Positions 12,353 through 23,381 of a DNA stretch of 64,000 bases are shown here, piece after piece (position 1 is the stretch's first letter; each line of letters starts with the position of its first letter). Origin of the DNA: Anthoceros angustus. Its lineage: Eukaryota; Streptophyta; Anthocerotopsida; Anthocerotales; Anthocerotaceae. Location of the stretch: contig VJWM01000103.1 in assembly GCA_010909165.1 (NCBI GenBank), positions 186,001 through 250,000 of the forward strand, in the 5' to 3' direction. The notes below the pieces were generated by a model. The model did not search any database, was not told the DNA's origin, and worked only from the letters and a program-made list of their open reading frames with translations. Both the position numbers and the translations under genes were made by a program.

Positions 12353-14025
12353 ATGGCTTTGAAATGGGGACTTGCCCTGGCCCTGGCCCTGGCCTTGTCC
12401 TTTCTGTGCGCTGCAGTGGCCCTGAGAGCCGAGCTGCAGCTGGGGGAGCCTCGGGAGATTTTGCGAACTGATGGAGGCAGCATTGAGGTTTGGTCCAACA
12501 TCAGGACCCTGAGGGACGCCAATGTTGCTGCTGGCAGGATTACCATCAGGCAGCGCGGCCTTGTGCTGCCCCAGTACTCCGATTCCGCTCGCATCGCATA
12601 CGTTGAGGAGGGTGAGTCCCCTGTTCACGATTGCAGTGCTGCAGAGATAATTCAAATGTTGTGGACGAGGCGTTGAGGGATTGCTTGTGATAATGTTGCA
12701 GGCGAGGGATACGCTGGAATCCTCACCGGATACTCGCTGGGGGAGTCCTCCAACGTGAGGCGCGTGAGGCGTGGTGATATTGTGGCCGTGCCTCGCGGTG
12801 TTGCTTTCTGGTGGTACAATTCTGGCAACAGCGACCTCCGGCTCCTTGGCCTTGCTGAGACCTCTACATCCATCTCTGAAGGCGAACCCAGAGTAAGCTC
12901 TCGAAAACGACATCGCCATGTTGCTGCCTGCTATTTGCTTCTCCTTGTCGAGTCCGTTGGCTGATGAGGCCCGGACTGCAAATGTGTGGTGCAGGGATTC
13001 TTCTTGATCGGTGGAGGCCGGCAGGGAGGCGAAGAGGAGGGCTCCCGTCAGGAGGGCCAGCAGTTCAGAGGAATTCTGCACGGATTCCGCAGGGAGTTCC
13101 TGGCCGATGCCTGGGATGTGGAGGAGGGGCAGGTGGATGACTTGCTCAACCGACAGCAGGGCACGGGGATCGTGCAGGCAGAGCGAGAGGTCAGAATTCC
13201 CGAGTCCACCAACGCAGTTGAGGACGGACAGCGAGACAGCCAAGCCCACCTCCGCGAGCACGTCAATGGCGAGTTCGTGTACAACATTCGTGAGGGCTCC
13301 CCCGAGGTTCGCGTCCGCGATGCTGGCATCTTCAACAGCGCCAACAGATTCAAGCTCCCCATCCTGAGGAACCTCAACCTGGGTGCCACCTTCGGCCATC
13401 TTGAGAGTGTATGCTATTCAACGAATCTCATCAAATCTGGGCTTTGGTTTTGTCTCATGGCGTTCATTGCTGTTGTCCCAAATTTTCCTCCCAACGGCAC
13501 GTCTGATGGGCGTGCGTGCTACGGTGTGTTTGTTTGCGCAGAATGCCATCCTAGCTCCCCAGTGGAATGTGAACGGTCATGCTATTCTCCTTATCCTTAG
13601 AGGCAACGGTGAGCTGGAAATTGCCGGCAACGATGGTGAAAGTCTGTTGAGCCAGGAGGTGAGGGAAGGTGAGGCCTACGCAGTTCCCCGCTTCTACCCT
13701 CATGGCATCAGGGCCGGAGACGAGGGGCTCGAGTGGGTTGCCTTCCACACCACAGACCAGTAAGCTCTCCCCTTGCTGTTCTTGTTCCTCCTTAATTCTG
13801 CTGCCCGGGCTACTGAAATATTCTGAGCAAATCGATTGGTGCATTTGGCAATGCAGGCCATTGGTTGAGGCTCTTGCTGGTAGAACCTCGGTGTACAAGA
13901 AGCTGCCTGAGGAGGTGGAAGCAGCAGCTTTCAACGTGGACGTTGCGCAGATCAGAGAAGGCAGGGAGAGGAGGCAGAGGGAGGCCATCATCCTGCCAGG
14001 CCGCGGTCGCGGTCGCCAATTTTAG
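12353..14025 (+). CDS. 11S globulin (legumin-type bicupin storage protein), cysteine-free mature form
   Basis: Exons 12353-12611, 12702-12892, 12995-13408, 13542-13759 and 13857-14025 give 416 aa. Residues 1-23 form a signal peptide (MALKWG, then a Leu/Ala-rich core). Two cupin barrels follow: the first around IRQRGLVLPQYSD and YVEEGEGYAGILTG, the second around LAPQWNVNGHAILLILRG and EVREGEAYAVPRFYPHG. The C-terminal EWVAFHTTDQPLVEALAGRT and TSVYKKLPEEV motifs are diagnostic of 11S globulins. The family is targeted through the secretory route to storage vacuoles and cut after an Asn; NG in HVNGEFVYNI is the matching place. In legumins this region has a Cys (about three residues after the acidic pair) that bonds the two chains. 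Here a Tyr stands there and the whole mature protein has no Cys. The Gln/Gly/Glu-rich linker is in exon 3. Confidence 0.88.
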
Positions 14026-14267
14026 ATCTTGCTAATGCTATAGGTGCTAAGCCGTGAGTAGGAGCAACTATCAGTTACTATTTCTCTACTACTACCTTAG
14101 TGCTACTAGTATCTTAGTGAAAAGCAAGCTCCTTGAAAAGGAGCCACATACTAGCCTGAAAGTGGATTAAACGCACGTCTGCGCCTTTGAATTTGATGAG
14201 AGCACCCACTGGTCTTTGGCGTTACACCAATGCCCTCGATATTCCCCCAAATGTGACAGATGGGTAG

Positions 14268-14780
14268 TATGTCATGCTTCCGTGACTTCCGTCTTCTCCT
14301 CCCCCATCTCTGCTGTGAAGTGTGCCAGAAACCCGCTCTAAGACTTTCTATTGATTAAATTCTTCCAGCAGCTCAACACCATCAGTCACGAGAACCAAGT
14401 TACAAATCCGACTCAGCTGAGGAACGATCTGGAGGCCTTGAGTGCTGTCAGCGTGAACGGCGTTATGGTGGATAGCTGGCCGTGGGGTCTGGTGTGGAGG
14501 GCATCAAGCCGTTGCAGTATTACTGGCCCGGCTACTGCGAGCTTTTTCACATGGTTGAACATGTGGGACTCGATTTGCAGGTATACTTCTTTCCCCCACC
14601 GCAACGCTTGTCAGCTTCCCTCGACTTGGGATGCAAATTTTGGTTTGTCTCCGTGATCATAAGGGATGATGTCATTCCGTGAATGTGGTGGGTGGTGGCA
14701 ACATCGGTGACGATGTCCACATTGCACTACCGGAGTGGGTGCTGGAAGTGGGCAAGGACAATCTTGACTTCTTTTTCAAA
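14268..14780 (+). pseudogene. Truncated beta-amylase duplicate
   Basis: Sequence from tatgtcatgcttcc to a point inside the fourth exon repeats parts of beta-amylase exons 2, 3 and 4 with their introns. The best stretch reads QLNTISHENQVTNPTQLRNDL, then NGVMVD; the conserved CWWG is changed to a frame-shifted version (gatagctggccgtgg). The gatgtccac, gtgctggaagtgggcaaggacaat and gacttctttttca pieces of exon 4 are still readable. It stops before both catalytic Glu codons. It is a dead fragment of the gene at 6.9-9.5 kb, separated from it by the 11S globulin gene. Confidence 0.88.
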
Positions 14781-15034
14781 TAGCTGCAGAAACTCAGGCT
14801 CTTCCTCCACCAAGTGTTTCACTGTTTGCACTCCATGCCTCGTTCTGCCAACAGTGTCCTGACACACAATTCAATTCTTGTTGATATCATATCTTGTCAA
14901 ATTGAAAGAATATCCAGCTCCTTCCAGCTTGGCAATATGCATTTGCTGGAGGTCACCAATGTTAGGCCATTCGAAGACGGTCGACAATGCCTCAGACAAA
15001 CTGCCTAGTTGATGCGATGACACTTGAGCCGAAT

Positions 15035-16171
15035 TTATCCCCCATCGCCAGTCAGGAACTCAATGGCTCCCAACTTTCCCATGGCTTCCACAAACTTGGG
15101 GGCGAAAAGGTCGGAGTCCTTGCTGTATGACACCACGGTATCACGGGTGCCGGGATCATCGTACAGCGTCTGGTCCGAGGGGAAGTGGCCCTTGTTGGCA
15201 ACCAGGTTTTCGTGATAGTCGTTGTCGAAGTCCTTGCCCGAATCCTGGTCCATGAAGATGAGAGTGTTGCCGTCTCCATTGGCTGGACACTCGTCCTACA
15301 GCTCCTCAGCGAGCGACTCGTCCAGGTTGGGGTCCAGCAGCGAGATCCTGGTCGAGTTGACGAGGCTGCAGCGGGCCTGGCCGATGGTGTGGGCTCTGGA
15401 GAGCGTCACCATGTCGTCCTGGCTCAGGCCCTTGCTTGCGAAGCTGTCGGTGAGCTGCTGCGAGTTCAGTCTTGGGCTCGGTAGCACACTGGGCTCTTCC
15501 GCCAGCGACACTCTCCCGTCCCTTCTCCCAGCATCAACGCTGTACCACGGTCGTCCGCTCTGCAGGTGCGTACCCATCAACATCTGGATCGTCTGATAAG
15601 CAACAAGGTTTCACAAGATCGCGGGCCGGGGCCTTACGAGAGCGACGCTGTCCCAGGCTGCGAAGGCAATGATATCTGCGCAGGAGACGGTGCCGGCACG
15701 CGGCTTCGATTCCTTCCTTGGCCCTGTCCAGGACTTCGAAGCCTCGAAGGCTGCCGGCGTTTGGTGGCCCGTCTTTCTCCGCCGTGTTGTCGGCTGTGGA
15801 GTGTATCATCAGCACAGAGGCGTCACACCCCTGCAGCACCAAATCAGAATGCATCAGAATCAAGAAAGAGCTTCTAGGATAGCTCCAGACGAGACTGTGA
15901 TTTGAACAGCGCAAATGTGTGTCTCCCGGGCTGTGCATACCCGGACGAAGCAATCATGGACGAGGAGGCGGAACAAGCCGGCCACCAGACCGGGGTCGTC
16001 GTCCACGGCGCTTCTCACAGCATCGTGCACTATGGATTCCGCCTTCGGGCAGCTCTTGCTATAGAATCCCTTCCCCAACCCCGCATCTTTGCTGGCTGTC
16101 GCAGTCAGGATGTTGAAGCAGACTGCATGGACTGCCAGAGCAAGAACCAGCGTTTGGATTGCTCTGGCCAT
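15035..16171 (-). pseudogene. Class III peroxidase, disabled
   Basis: Secretory plant peroxidase that oxidises phenolics with H2O2. ATG at 16171 opens a signal peptide, then [14 protein letters not shown] and RLLVHDCFV, with the distal Arg and His kept. After an intron GCDASVLM and GPPNAGSLRGFEVLD follow. Near 15685-15690 the family motif ACPGTVSCADI is broken by a length change (tgccggcacc), so the reading frame shifts. After the next intron the frame returns with AGRRDGRVSL and the proximal-His motif AHTIGQARC. An in-frame TAG at 15296-15298 (minus strand) then interrupts the protein before DECPANGD. The C-terminus also ends early after LTGDGG. One stop plus one frameshift suggest a pseudogene; uncorrected sequence errors are possible but less likely given the C-terminal loss. 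Confidence 0.85.
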
Positions 16172-16218
16172 GGAATATGCTGTACTCGCGTAATACCGTC
16201 CCGGATGCTTTTGTCACT

Positions 16219-16660
16219 CGTTTCTCACTCTGGACCAGCTGCTGTCCTGCAACGTCGGAGCGGACGCAGATTTCTCAAACAACCATCGGAAGGAAAGGAA
16301 AGCTGGGCCTGGCCCGAGAACGCAATTTCAGGAATCCGAATCTTGAGCTTTGTCAAGACCCTTCAATCGAGAGCAGAGTAGCTTTGGAAGTGCAGATAGG
16401 CATTGCACGATCTGCGTTCCCCACTCTGCGTTTTGGCGGCATCCTGAGCAAGCTTATGAACACGATAAGGTGACGTCTGGTTGGGAAGTTTGACATTGTC
16501 TCACCGCAAGACAGTTTCACTGCCATCGTAGTCAGCCCAAGTCTTGGACCCAAGACTGCGCGAGCAAGCTCGTTTGCAGTGGATTGACCGGAACCGGATG
16601 AATTGGTGTAAGCACCAGCACAGCATTGCACCGCTGTAAGTACCTGAGACTGTACGTTTG
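16219..16660. repeat. Segmental duplication copy A, upstream of the dead peroxidase
   Basis: This stretch, which includes ctggaccagctgctgtc, ggaaggaaagctgggcctgg and tgaacacgataaagtgac-like pieces, matches 19718-20110 in direct orientation, with many substitutions. A second matched pair is 16800-17020 (ttagaccagcttgactctt ... tcatttatgctg) with 20600-20735. Copy A is the 5' flank of the peroxidase pseudogene. Confidence 0.72.
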
Positions 16661-17157
16661 GTCGACCAAAAGCCCTCCGGCTCCCATGCCCACCAGGAAA
16701 GATTAAGGAGGGCGTCGAAAACTTGACAGAGGCGAAAGAGAGGGTTTTGGTGATGAGGAATTCGGAGCACGTCTTGAGAGTCTGTCTGCGCACACATCGA
16801 CAGGAGTTTATCGCAGAAAGAACCGTAACCCCACTGGTTTAGACCAGCTTGACTCTTCATGTTTCTGCGTTTCTGCGTCGAAGTTGGCATGCTTGTCATC
16901 TGTGTATGTCTTGTCGTGCAAATGTATTTTAACGTCGTTCCAGAAGCAAGGCTCCCCACCACGTTGAGCTCTAAAAGCAGTAGTAAGCTTTTCTGCCAGA
17001 CGTTCATTTATGCTGTACAATTATGTTCTGTATTTTGCTTTTCCTCTATATGCCATGAATATCCCATGTCATCCCAGACCATATCCCAGTTCATCAGTGT
17101 GCAGATGCAGAGTGCAGGTTGGTCTGAAGACGGCTTGTCTCTGAAGGTATGAACATG

Positions 17158-17397
17158 GCTTGTGTGAAAGGTATGAGACCTTCTAGGGCTTGTGTGAAAG
17201 GTATGAGACCTTCTAGGCCTTGTGTGAAAGGTATGAGACCTTCTAGGGCTTGTGTGAAAGGTATGAGACCTTCTAGGCATTGTGTGAAAGGTATGAGACC
17301 TTCTAGGCCTTGTGTGCAAGGTATGAGACCTTCTAGGCCTTGTGTGAAAGGTATGAGACCTTCTAGGGCTTGTCTGAAAGGGTTTAGGACTTCAAAT
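17158..17397. repeat. 30-bp minisatellite, 7 full copies plus a divergent eighth
   Basis: The unit is tgtgtgaaaggtatgagacc followed by ttctaggnnt, repeated with an exact 30-bp period. Only the first two bases of the third triplet and one base in copy 6 vary; the eighth unit is degenerate. Because 30 is a multiple of three and no unit has a stop in some frames, both strands look open (decapeptide repeats CVKGMRPSRA on plus, EGLIPFTQAL on minus). Each unit holds the small inverted repeat AAGGT-ATGAG-ACCTT. Low divergence means recent amplification. No splice or start context supports a protein. Confidence 0.97.
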
Positions 17398-18383
17398 GGC
17401 AGATAACCATTCATTAGCAAAAGGGCATGATCTCAAAAACATAGTCTTTGTCAGTCCCACAAAAGTCCTACGTCCTCACTGTGCATCCGTATATTGAACG
17501 GATGCGGATCCGACATCCGTTTTCCCATGCCAACATGTGCCAGCACTTAAGAGGTTCCTCAGGTTGCGATTTCGGGCGGCGTTTGGCAATGTCGATCCAA
17601 CCGCAAGAGTGAAATTCTGCGAAACCGATCGAGTCTCCAGATTGTTCACGAGAGCCCAGTTCACTTAGAGAAGTGACATCTACCCAAGTCTCGAGAATGG
17701 AAAGATCTGGACTCCTTGGGAGAGCATTTCTATCAATCCCCGACGGCCACCTGCCACCCCCTGTAAGCTGTACCGCACGGCCGTGACATGCCATGGCCAT
17801 TCCATCCTGGCACATTGCCACCATCCCGTTTTTGGCCGAAGCCCGCACCGTCCAGCGGGTTCCTACCTGCTACTACTTACATGACGAGCCTGCCTCCACC
17901 ACGAGATCGAGATCCTCTGACACCGACTTTCCGATCAACATGCAAGCTCAACTTGTGCTCTTTTTATAGCAACGTCTTTTCGCTCACGCTCGGCTTCCGT
18001 TTTCCACGAAAAGGTGCCTCTAGCCTGTGCACAGTCTTGTTCGACATCGATAATCTCACGATGACAAGATCGCGAGGCAATCCAGGGGTCAAGACTTGGG
18101 TCACCAACACGCTTCCTTCCGCAAGTTTTCAATCCTGTGCAGGCAGGCAGAAACACAGGTCGTTGCATGGAGAAGTGCGGCTCAATCTAGTAGTTTCTTC
18201 AATGAATACAAGGTGGCATTGCCCCATTACGGTTATCAACGGTCCTTTCCTATCCTATCCTATCCTCATGTACAACAATCTTCCTTGACAGATTCTAGCA
18301 TCTAATGGACACATGGGAGGATGGCAACTCGGCCATGAATGCAATCCATGAAGAAGCGTGCAGGTAAGCACAAATGCCGCAAT
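17398..18383. other. Intergenic, no gene recognised
   Basis: Mixed sequence between the minisatellite and the 3' end of the phytoglobin gene. The right end should contain the phytoglobin 3' untranslated region on the minus strand. A short cctatcctatcctatcct run lies near 18245-18262. Nothing else stands out. Confidence 0.5.
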
Positions 18384-19266
<883 letters not shown>

Positions 19267-19717
19267 GCTTTCAGTGGACTGTGTCACGGAAAACAGAGAA
19301 TGGGAGAAGCACAGCACTTTACATAGGTCCCGAGGATCCCCAAACACGGCCACCGCCACTCCTTATTGGAGGCATGACGCGCCTGCACATCCACATCCTC
19401 GGCAATTCCCTGTGCATGTGCCCGGATACGATGGCCTCGCACCGGACGCAGCCCATGCCCCTAGCTCGTACCGCCTCGTCTCGGTCATGTTCAGCCGGCT
19501 GTCGGTCTTCCAGCCTTAGCCTGCCACGCGCCACAGCTGTCAGTCAGGCCATAAATATCAGGCCAATCTCCTTCTCCATCTCCCAACAGTTCTCATTCAA
19601 TGTTGTGGAGTCCCGAGGCTTCCCGACGTCTCAGACCCCGAGCCCAAGCCTGAACGCACGCGCAGCAGCCAATCTTCTGTCCTTGAATCCACTTCCCGGA
19701 TGGGAGTCAATCGTTCC
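19267..19717. other. Phytoglobin upstream region
   Basis: Should hold the phytoglobin promoter on the minus strand. A 71-aa minus-strand open frame (19534-19319) has no family resemblance that I recognise. No clear TATA box was found. Confidence 0.4.
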
Positions 19718-20110
19718 AATTCTGGATCAGCTGCCGTCGTAGCGGACACAGATTTCGGAAACAACTATCGACGGAAGGAAAGCTGGGCCTGGCTCGAATA
19801 GGTTGAGAATCGGAAGAGCTTAGTCTAAGACCTCTCAAGCGAGAGTAGAAGAGCTTGGTAGATGCAGTCTTGCACGGCTTGGATTCTCCAGCCTGAATTG
19901 GGGCGGTACCCTGCGCAAAGCTTATAAACTGGATAAAGTGACGCTTTGATGGAAAGTTTGAATGTGTGTCTCACCACAATCTTACTCAGCCGGACTCTCA
20001 GACTTCCAGTCACGACAAATCAAGACTGCGACTGGTATGCTGCGGATTGACCGGAGACGAGTAGATTCGTGCAAGCACAGCTCTGCACCCGACGACACCG
20101 GTTCTGGGAT
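19718..20110. repeat. Segmental duplication copy B
   Basis: Direct repeat of 16219-16660. The shared blocks include ctggatcagctgccgtc, cggaaggaaagctgggcctgg and gcaaagcttataaactg, in the same order. In copy A this sequence is the 5' flank of a peroxidase gene; in copy B no peroxidase body remains next to it, so only the flank was copied or the gene was lost. Confidence 0.68.
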
Positions 20111-20255
20111 TTTTGTCTACAACTTCATCGCACAACATTCATGTTCCTTCTTGTTTAGACAGACTATCCCATGCACTTTCCGGCAGATCATTTCTGTTAT
20201 TTAAGCACGCAAACCTAATATTCAGAGGCGTTTAGCCTAGGGCTTTGCACCCGTG

Positions 20256-20480
20256 GAGTCATAGCGCGGAAAAATCCAAGGGGTGCTGTGATGGAAGGAA
20301 CTGGAGAGTGCTTGTGTGTGCGTCCCAGGTAGTCATAGCGTGGAAAAAGCAAAAGGGTGGTGTGATGTGAGTAACTGGAGAGTGCCTGTGTGTGCGTTCT
20401 TGGAACTCGAGAGCTATGAGAATGCTGAAGCTTCTTGGAGGAGGAGGCTTGTGTGTGCGTTTTCTGGTACTGGAGGGTTA
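20256..20480. repeat. Degenerate ~75-bp tandem repeat
   Basis: Two to three imperfect units share gtagtcatagcgtggaaaaa, gtaactggagagtgcctgtg and tgtgtgcgt. They lie between the two parts of duplication copy B. No coding role is visible. Confidence 0.7.
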
Positions 20481-21607
20481 CTGAGGATACTGAATTATAG
20501 GGATGGGGATCGCAAGAGAACAGATGTGAGGTGAAACTTCTGTCCTTCCCATTTTCAACCACTCGCTACTGTCAGCTGCTAGAATTAACCCCATCCCTCT
20601 GGGAGGCAAGAACCGAAATCCCACAGGGTTAGACCAGCTTATTCTTTGCAGCAGCAAGCCTTCCACAGAGTCCCACTGCATTGAGCTCTGGGAAAAGAAG
20701 TAAGTTTTTGTGCCAGATAGTCATTTATGCTGGTTTTCAGTATTGATTCACGAATTTGAATTTACGGTGGCAGGTCTCAATGTACAATGCCCCAGCCAAA
20801 GCCAGCTTGAGAGAGATGACAAACGCCTGGCAGACAGTATTCTGGCCTGCACAGTCTGCGTCTGTTCGGGACACTAACCTCGTTAATCTAACAACGCTTT
20901 TCTTTCTTTGTGGCTCCTTAGAAAGTCCGGAAAAGGACGACCTCAACTATGCTACCAGTATTCTACATAGGCTGGAGGACTGGAAAGCATCTTGATGAGG
21001 ACTTGCCACCGGATCCATCTCCCTTGCGACTGGAGGGATAACTAACCATCACTCTTACACTAAACAACAGAGTCTGCAAACCGTCACCATCCGATGCATA
21101 ACTTTCCTGAGCTCTTGATGCCGTTAGCTGCTATTCAGCACCGCCAGCTTTTTCTGCTTGAGGCAGATGGGCTGCACAGTACACCGTGCCACAGGTGTCG
21201 ACAGGTTGAATTCCAACACGTGGTGCGACATGTAGATAGATACAATGCTCGTGAAAGAAACCCAGACTCACACAGATTTTGGAATTGTCGTCCAGGACAG
21301 CGTAACTCGATCCCAGAAACAGCCTGCTGGACGAGCCGGCAACCTGAGAGCAGTCCAGCCCACTACAGTCACGGAGCACACAGGACAAGGCAACCAAGTA
21401 CGTTGTAGTTTCGATTTGCTAGTACAGTACGGAATATGGACGTGCTTGGAGGCAACACTACAAACTATGCCTCTCGTAGACTGACAAACTGCTCTGATAT
21501 CCACACAAGAGTGAAATTTCAAGTGATGACATAGTGCGGACTACAACGCTGTCCTGAGGACATAGTCAGTGACGTGTGCATACAATGCATTATTCACTGG
21601 TGGGAGA
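20481..21607. other. Intergenic, 3' of the lectin gene
   Basis: 20600-20735 repeats 16800-17020. The rest up to the lectin stop codon shows no gene. The lectin 3' untranslated region is expected just left of 21608 on the minus strand. Confidence 0.45.
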
Positions 21608-22525
21608 TCAGTGCCACTTGTTGGTGCGCACCCAGTTGGTTCTGAACTTCCATTCGGTCAGATCGTAGGTTCCAGACTCAGTCTGCGGGACTCTGGCAGA
21701 GAAACCCACAATGGACTTTTCGTTCACATGGTCGGAGAGCTTGAGGCCAGAGTAGGAGAGCCGCAGCTTGGCCAACTTCTTGTTGGGCTTCTCGGTGTCG
21801 TTGAGGATCTGCAGCCGCACAGCCAGAAACTCCCTCCTGGCATCGTAATCGATGAAAACCGCAATGCGGCGGTCAACAAAATGCTCCACATCCCCCAGGT
21901 ACGTCTCAACCACAGAGTTCACGCTGTTGATGTCCAGCCCGAGGTGCGGAATGGTGGGGTCCCAGGCAAACTCCCGGGAAGTGTCAATCTCCACCGCGAT
22001 GGTCCTGCTCTTCTTGGGGTTCAAGGGGTTCCCCGTGGCGGTATCGATCTCGAACAATCCCAGGCTCTCGCGGTCGCTCTTCCCCACATTCTGGTTGGGA
22101 GTGATGGCGAAGGCAAAGCCTCCCCCGAACAGCCGGAAGATCTCGCTCTCCACCAGGTCGCTGCTCCGCTGGAACTTGATCACGTACGAGGTGGAGAAGG
22201 AGACTGCGTAGGGGCTGTTCTTCTTGTACAGCCGCACCTTGTTGTTGTAGGCGTACCTCACGGACACCACCGCATCGTCGAACGAGAAGGCGATCTCAGG
22301 CGGCGGGCTGGAGCTGGGCGTGCAGATGAACTGGGACGGCACGCCCACCGACCCGTCGAAGCTGCAGTTCAGGGCGGACGTGAAGGGCGGGAAGGACAGG
22401 TTCACCCCTTTCAACACATTCCCCTTCCTGTGCCCCTGGCCGTTGGCCTCCGCCCCGGGGACCGCGCTTGCTGTCAACAGCAATGCCACCAGGAGCAGCA
22501 ATCGGTTCCACTCCATCTGCCCCAT
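21608..22525 (-). CDS. Secreted legume-type (L-type) lectin, single exon
   Basis: 305 aa with a signal peptide (LLLLVALLLTASAVPGAEA) and one legume lectin beta-sandwich domain. Landmarks: LSFPPF and ALNCSFDGSV near the start, VSFSTSYVIKF, FGGGFAFAITPN, IAVEIDTSREFAWDP (metal-site Glu and Asp) and HLGLDINSV (Asn of the metal/sugar site), then FIDYDARREFLAVRL and IVGFSARV. It ends soon after the domain, so there is no membrane span or kinase: a soluble extracellular or vacuolar lectin, not a lectin receptor kinase. The sugar specificity cannot be read. The start may be ATG 22525 or ATG 22516; both keep the signal peptide. The long open frame on the opposite strand is its shadow. Confidence 0.92.
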   Translation of the reverse strand: MGQMEWNRLLLLVALLLTASAVPGAEANGQGHRKGNVLKGVNLSFPPFTSALNCSFDGSVGVPSQFICTPSSSPPPEIAFSFDDAVVSVRYAYNNKVRLYKKNSPYAVSFSTSYVIKFQRSSDLVESEIFRLFGGGFAFAITPNQNVGKSDRESLGLFEIDTATGNPLNPKKSRTIAVEIDTSREFAWDPTIPHLGLDINSVNSVVETYLGDVEHFVDRRIAVFIDYDARREFLAVRLQILNDTEKPNKKLAKLRLSYSGLKLSDHVNEKSIVGFSARVPQTESGTYDLTEWKFRTNWVRTNKWH

Positions 22526-23335
22526 TTCAGCCCGCCTGATGAACGTTGAATCTGAAGCCTGAACTTGTGAAGCCCTCGACCTCTGAGAGCCTGCAGCTGC
22601 TGCAGCCTGCGGAATCGGATGCTAGGCCGTGCAGAGTGATGAAAATCGTCTTGAAGGAATCGGATGAAGGTACCCAGCTGCACGCTCCTCTTCCCACACA
22701 CTGGCACATCAGACTTGTCCGCTGGTGGGGATTTATACCACCTGCAAATCGGATGTCCATCCTTGACCCGGTCCTGGAGGCCGTGCGGAGCCAGCTCAGC
22801 GGGTTGACCAGCGGCTGCGCGATCTCTCACCTCCTACTTGGAAGTGCGGCCATTGGGGTGAGCCAAGAGCCGTCTGGAGGCTTTGATCTGCGCTTTCTGC
22901 ACAGCCCTTGGGCCCTGGCCATGCGCCTCACTGTTGATTGGGCTCAAGATTGTGGCTCACCGATCTGGAGCCCAGGCCCCAGACCTAGCTATTCACAGAC
23001 TACGGGTTGCTCTACGGACTCCGGGAGCGAGCTGTGAGGACTCGGAGAGAACGATTCAACCTTGTCGTTTCTTTTTCAGCAAGCGCGGTCTGCAGGGTGC
23101 AGGGGGGAAAGTTGAAACCCCTGTGCTGTGTAAGCCCCACCATTTGCACCCGCCCGAGCTCCATCGCCTGTTCCTCGAGTTCACCGCGCTGTGGAGTCTT
23201 CCACCGTAGCACGCTGCCAAGCAAGGACAGTACATATGTACATATCTCATGCGCCTTCCTCGACCGCCTGTACTGCAAGGCCAGGAGCACGGCCGGGAAG
23301 GCCACGTCATCACCGACAACGAACATCCTTGGGTT
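22526..23335. other. Lectin upstream region
   Basis: No gene recognised. The minus-strand promoter of the lectin is expected just right of 22525. A gc-rich stretch continues to the hairpin at 23336. Confidence 0.4.
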
Positions 23336-23381
23336 TTGGATGGGGCAGGTTCATCCACAAGCATGAACCTGCCCCATCCAA
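23336..23381. other. Perfect 19-bp inverted repeat with 8-nt loop
   Basis: TTGGATGGGGCAGGTTCAT at 23336-23354, loop 23355-23362, then ATGAACCTGCCCCATCCAA at 23363-23381. All 19 pairs match. Just to the right is a short run of atgcccc-type units (23381-23415). It could be a miniature inverted repeat, a small-RNA hairpin or a replication/deletion scar; the sequence alone does not choose. Confidence 0.97.

Noticed and set aside
12332-13399. 355-aa minus-strand open frame opposite the 11S globulin gene
   Set aside because: It runs across exons and introns of the plus-strand gene and has no recognisable domain.
17158-17397. CRISPR array
   Set aside because: The 30-bp units are contiguous with no unique spacers, and the DNA is a plant genome.
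17094-17420. Open frames of 85-108 aa over the 30-bp repeats as a repeat protein gene
   Set aside because: A 30-bp period without stops keeps several frames open on both strands; there is no gene structure around it.
21569-22549. 326-aa open frame opposite the lectin gene
   Set aside because: It is the antisense shadow of a GC-rich lectin exon; the minus-strand frame has a signal peptide and a clear family match.
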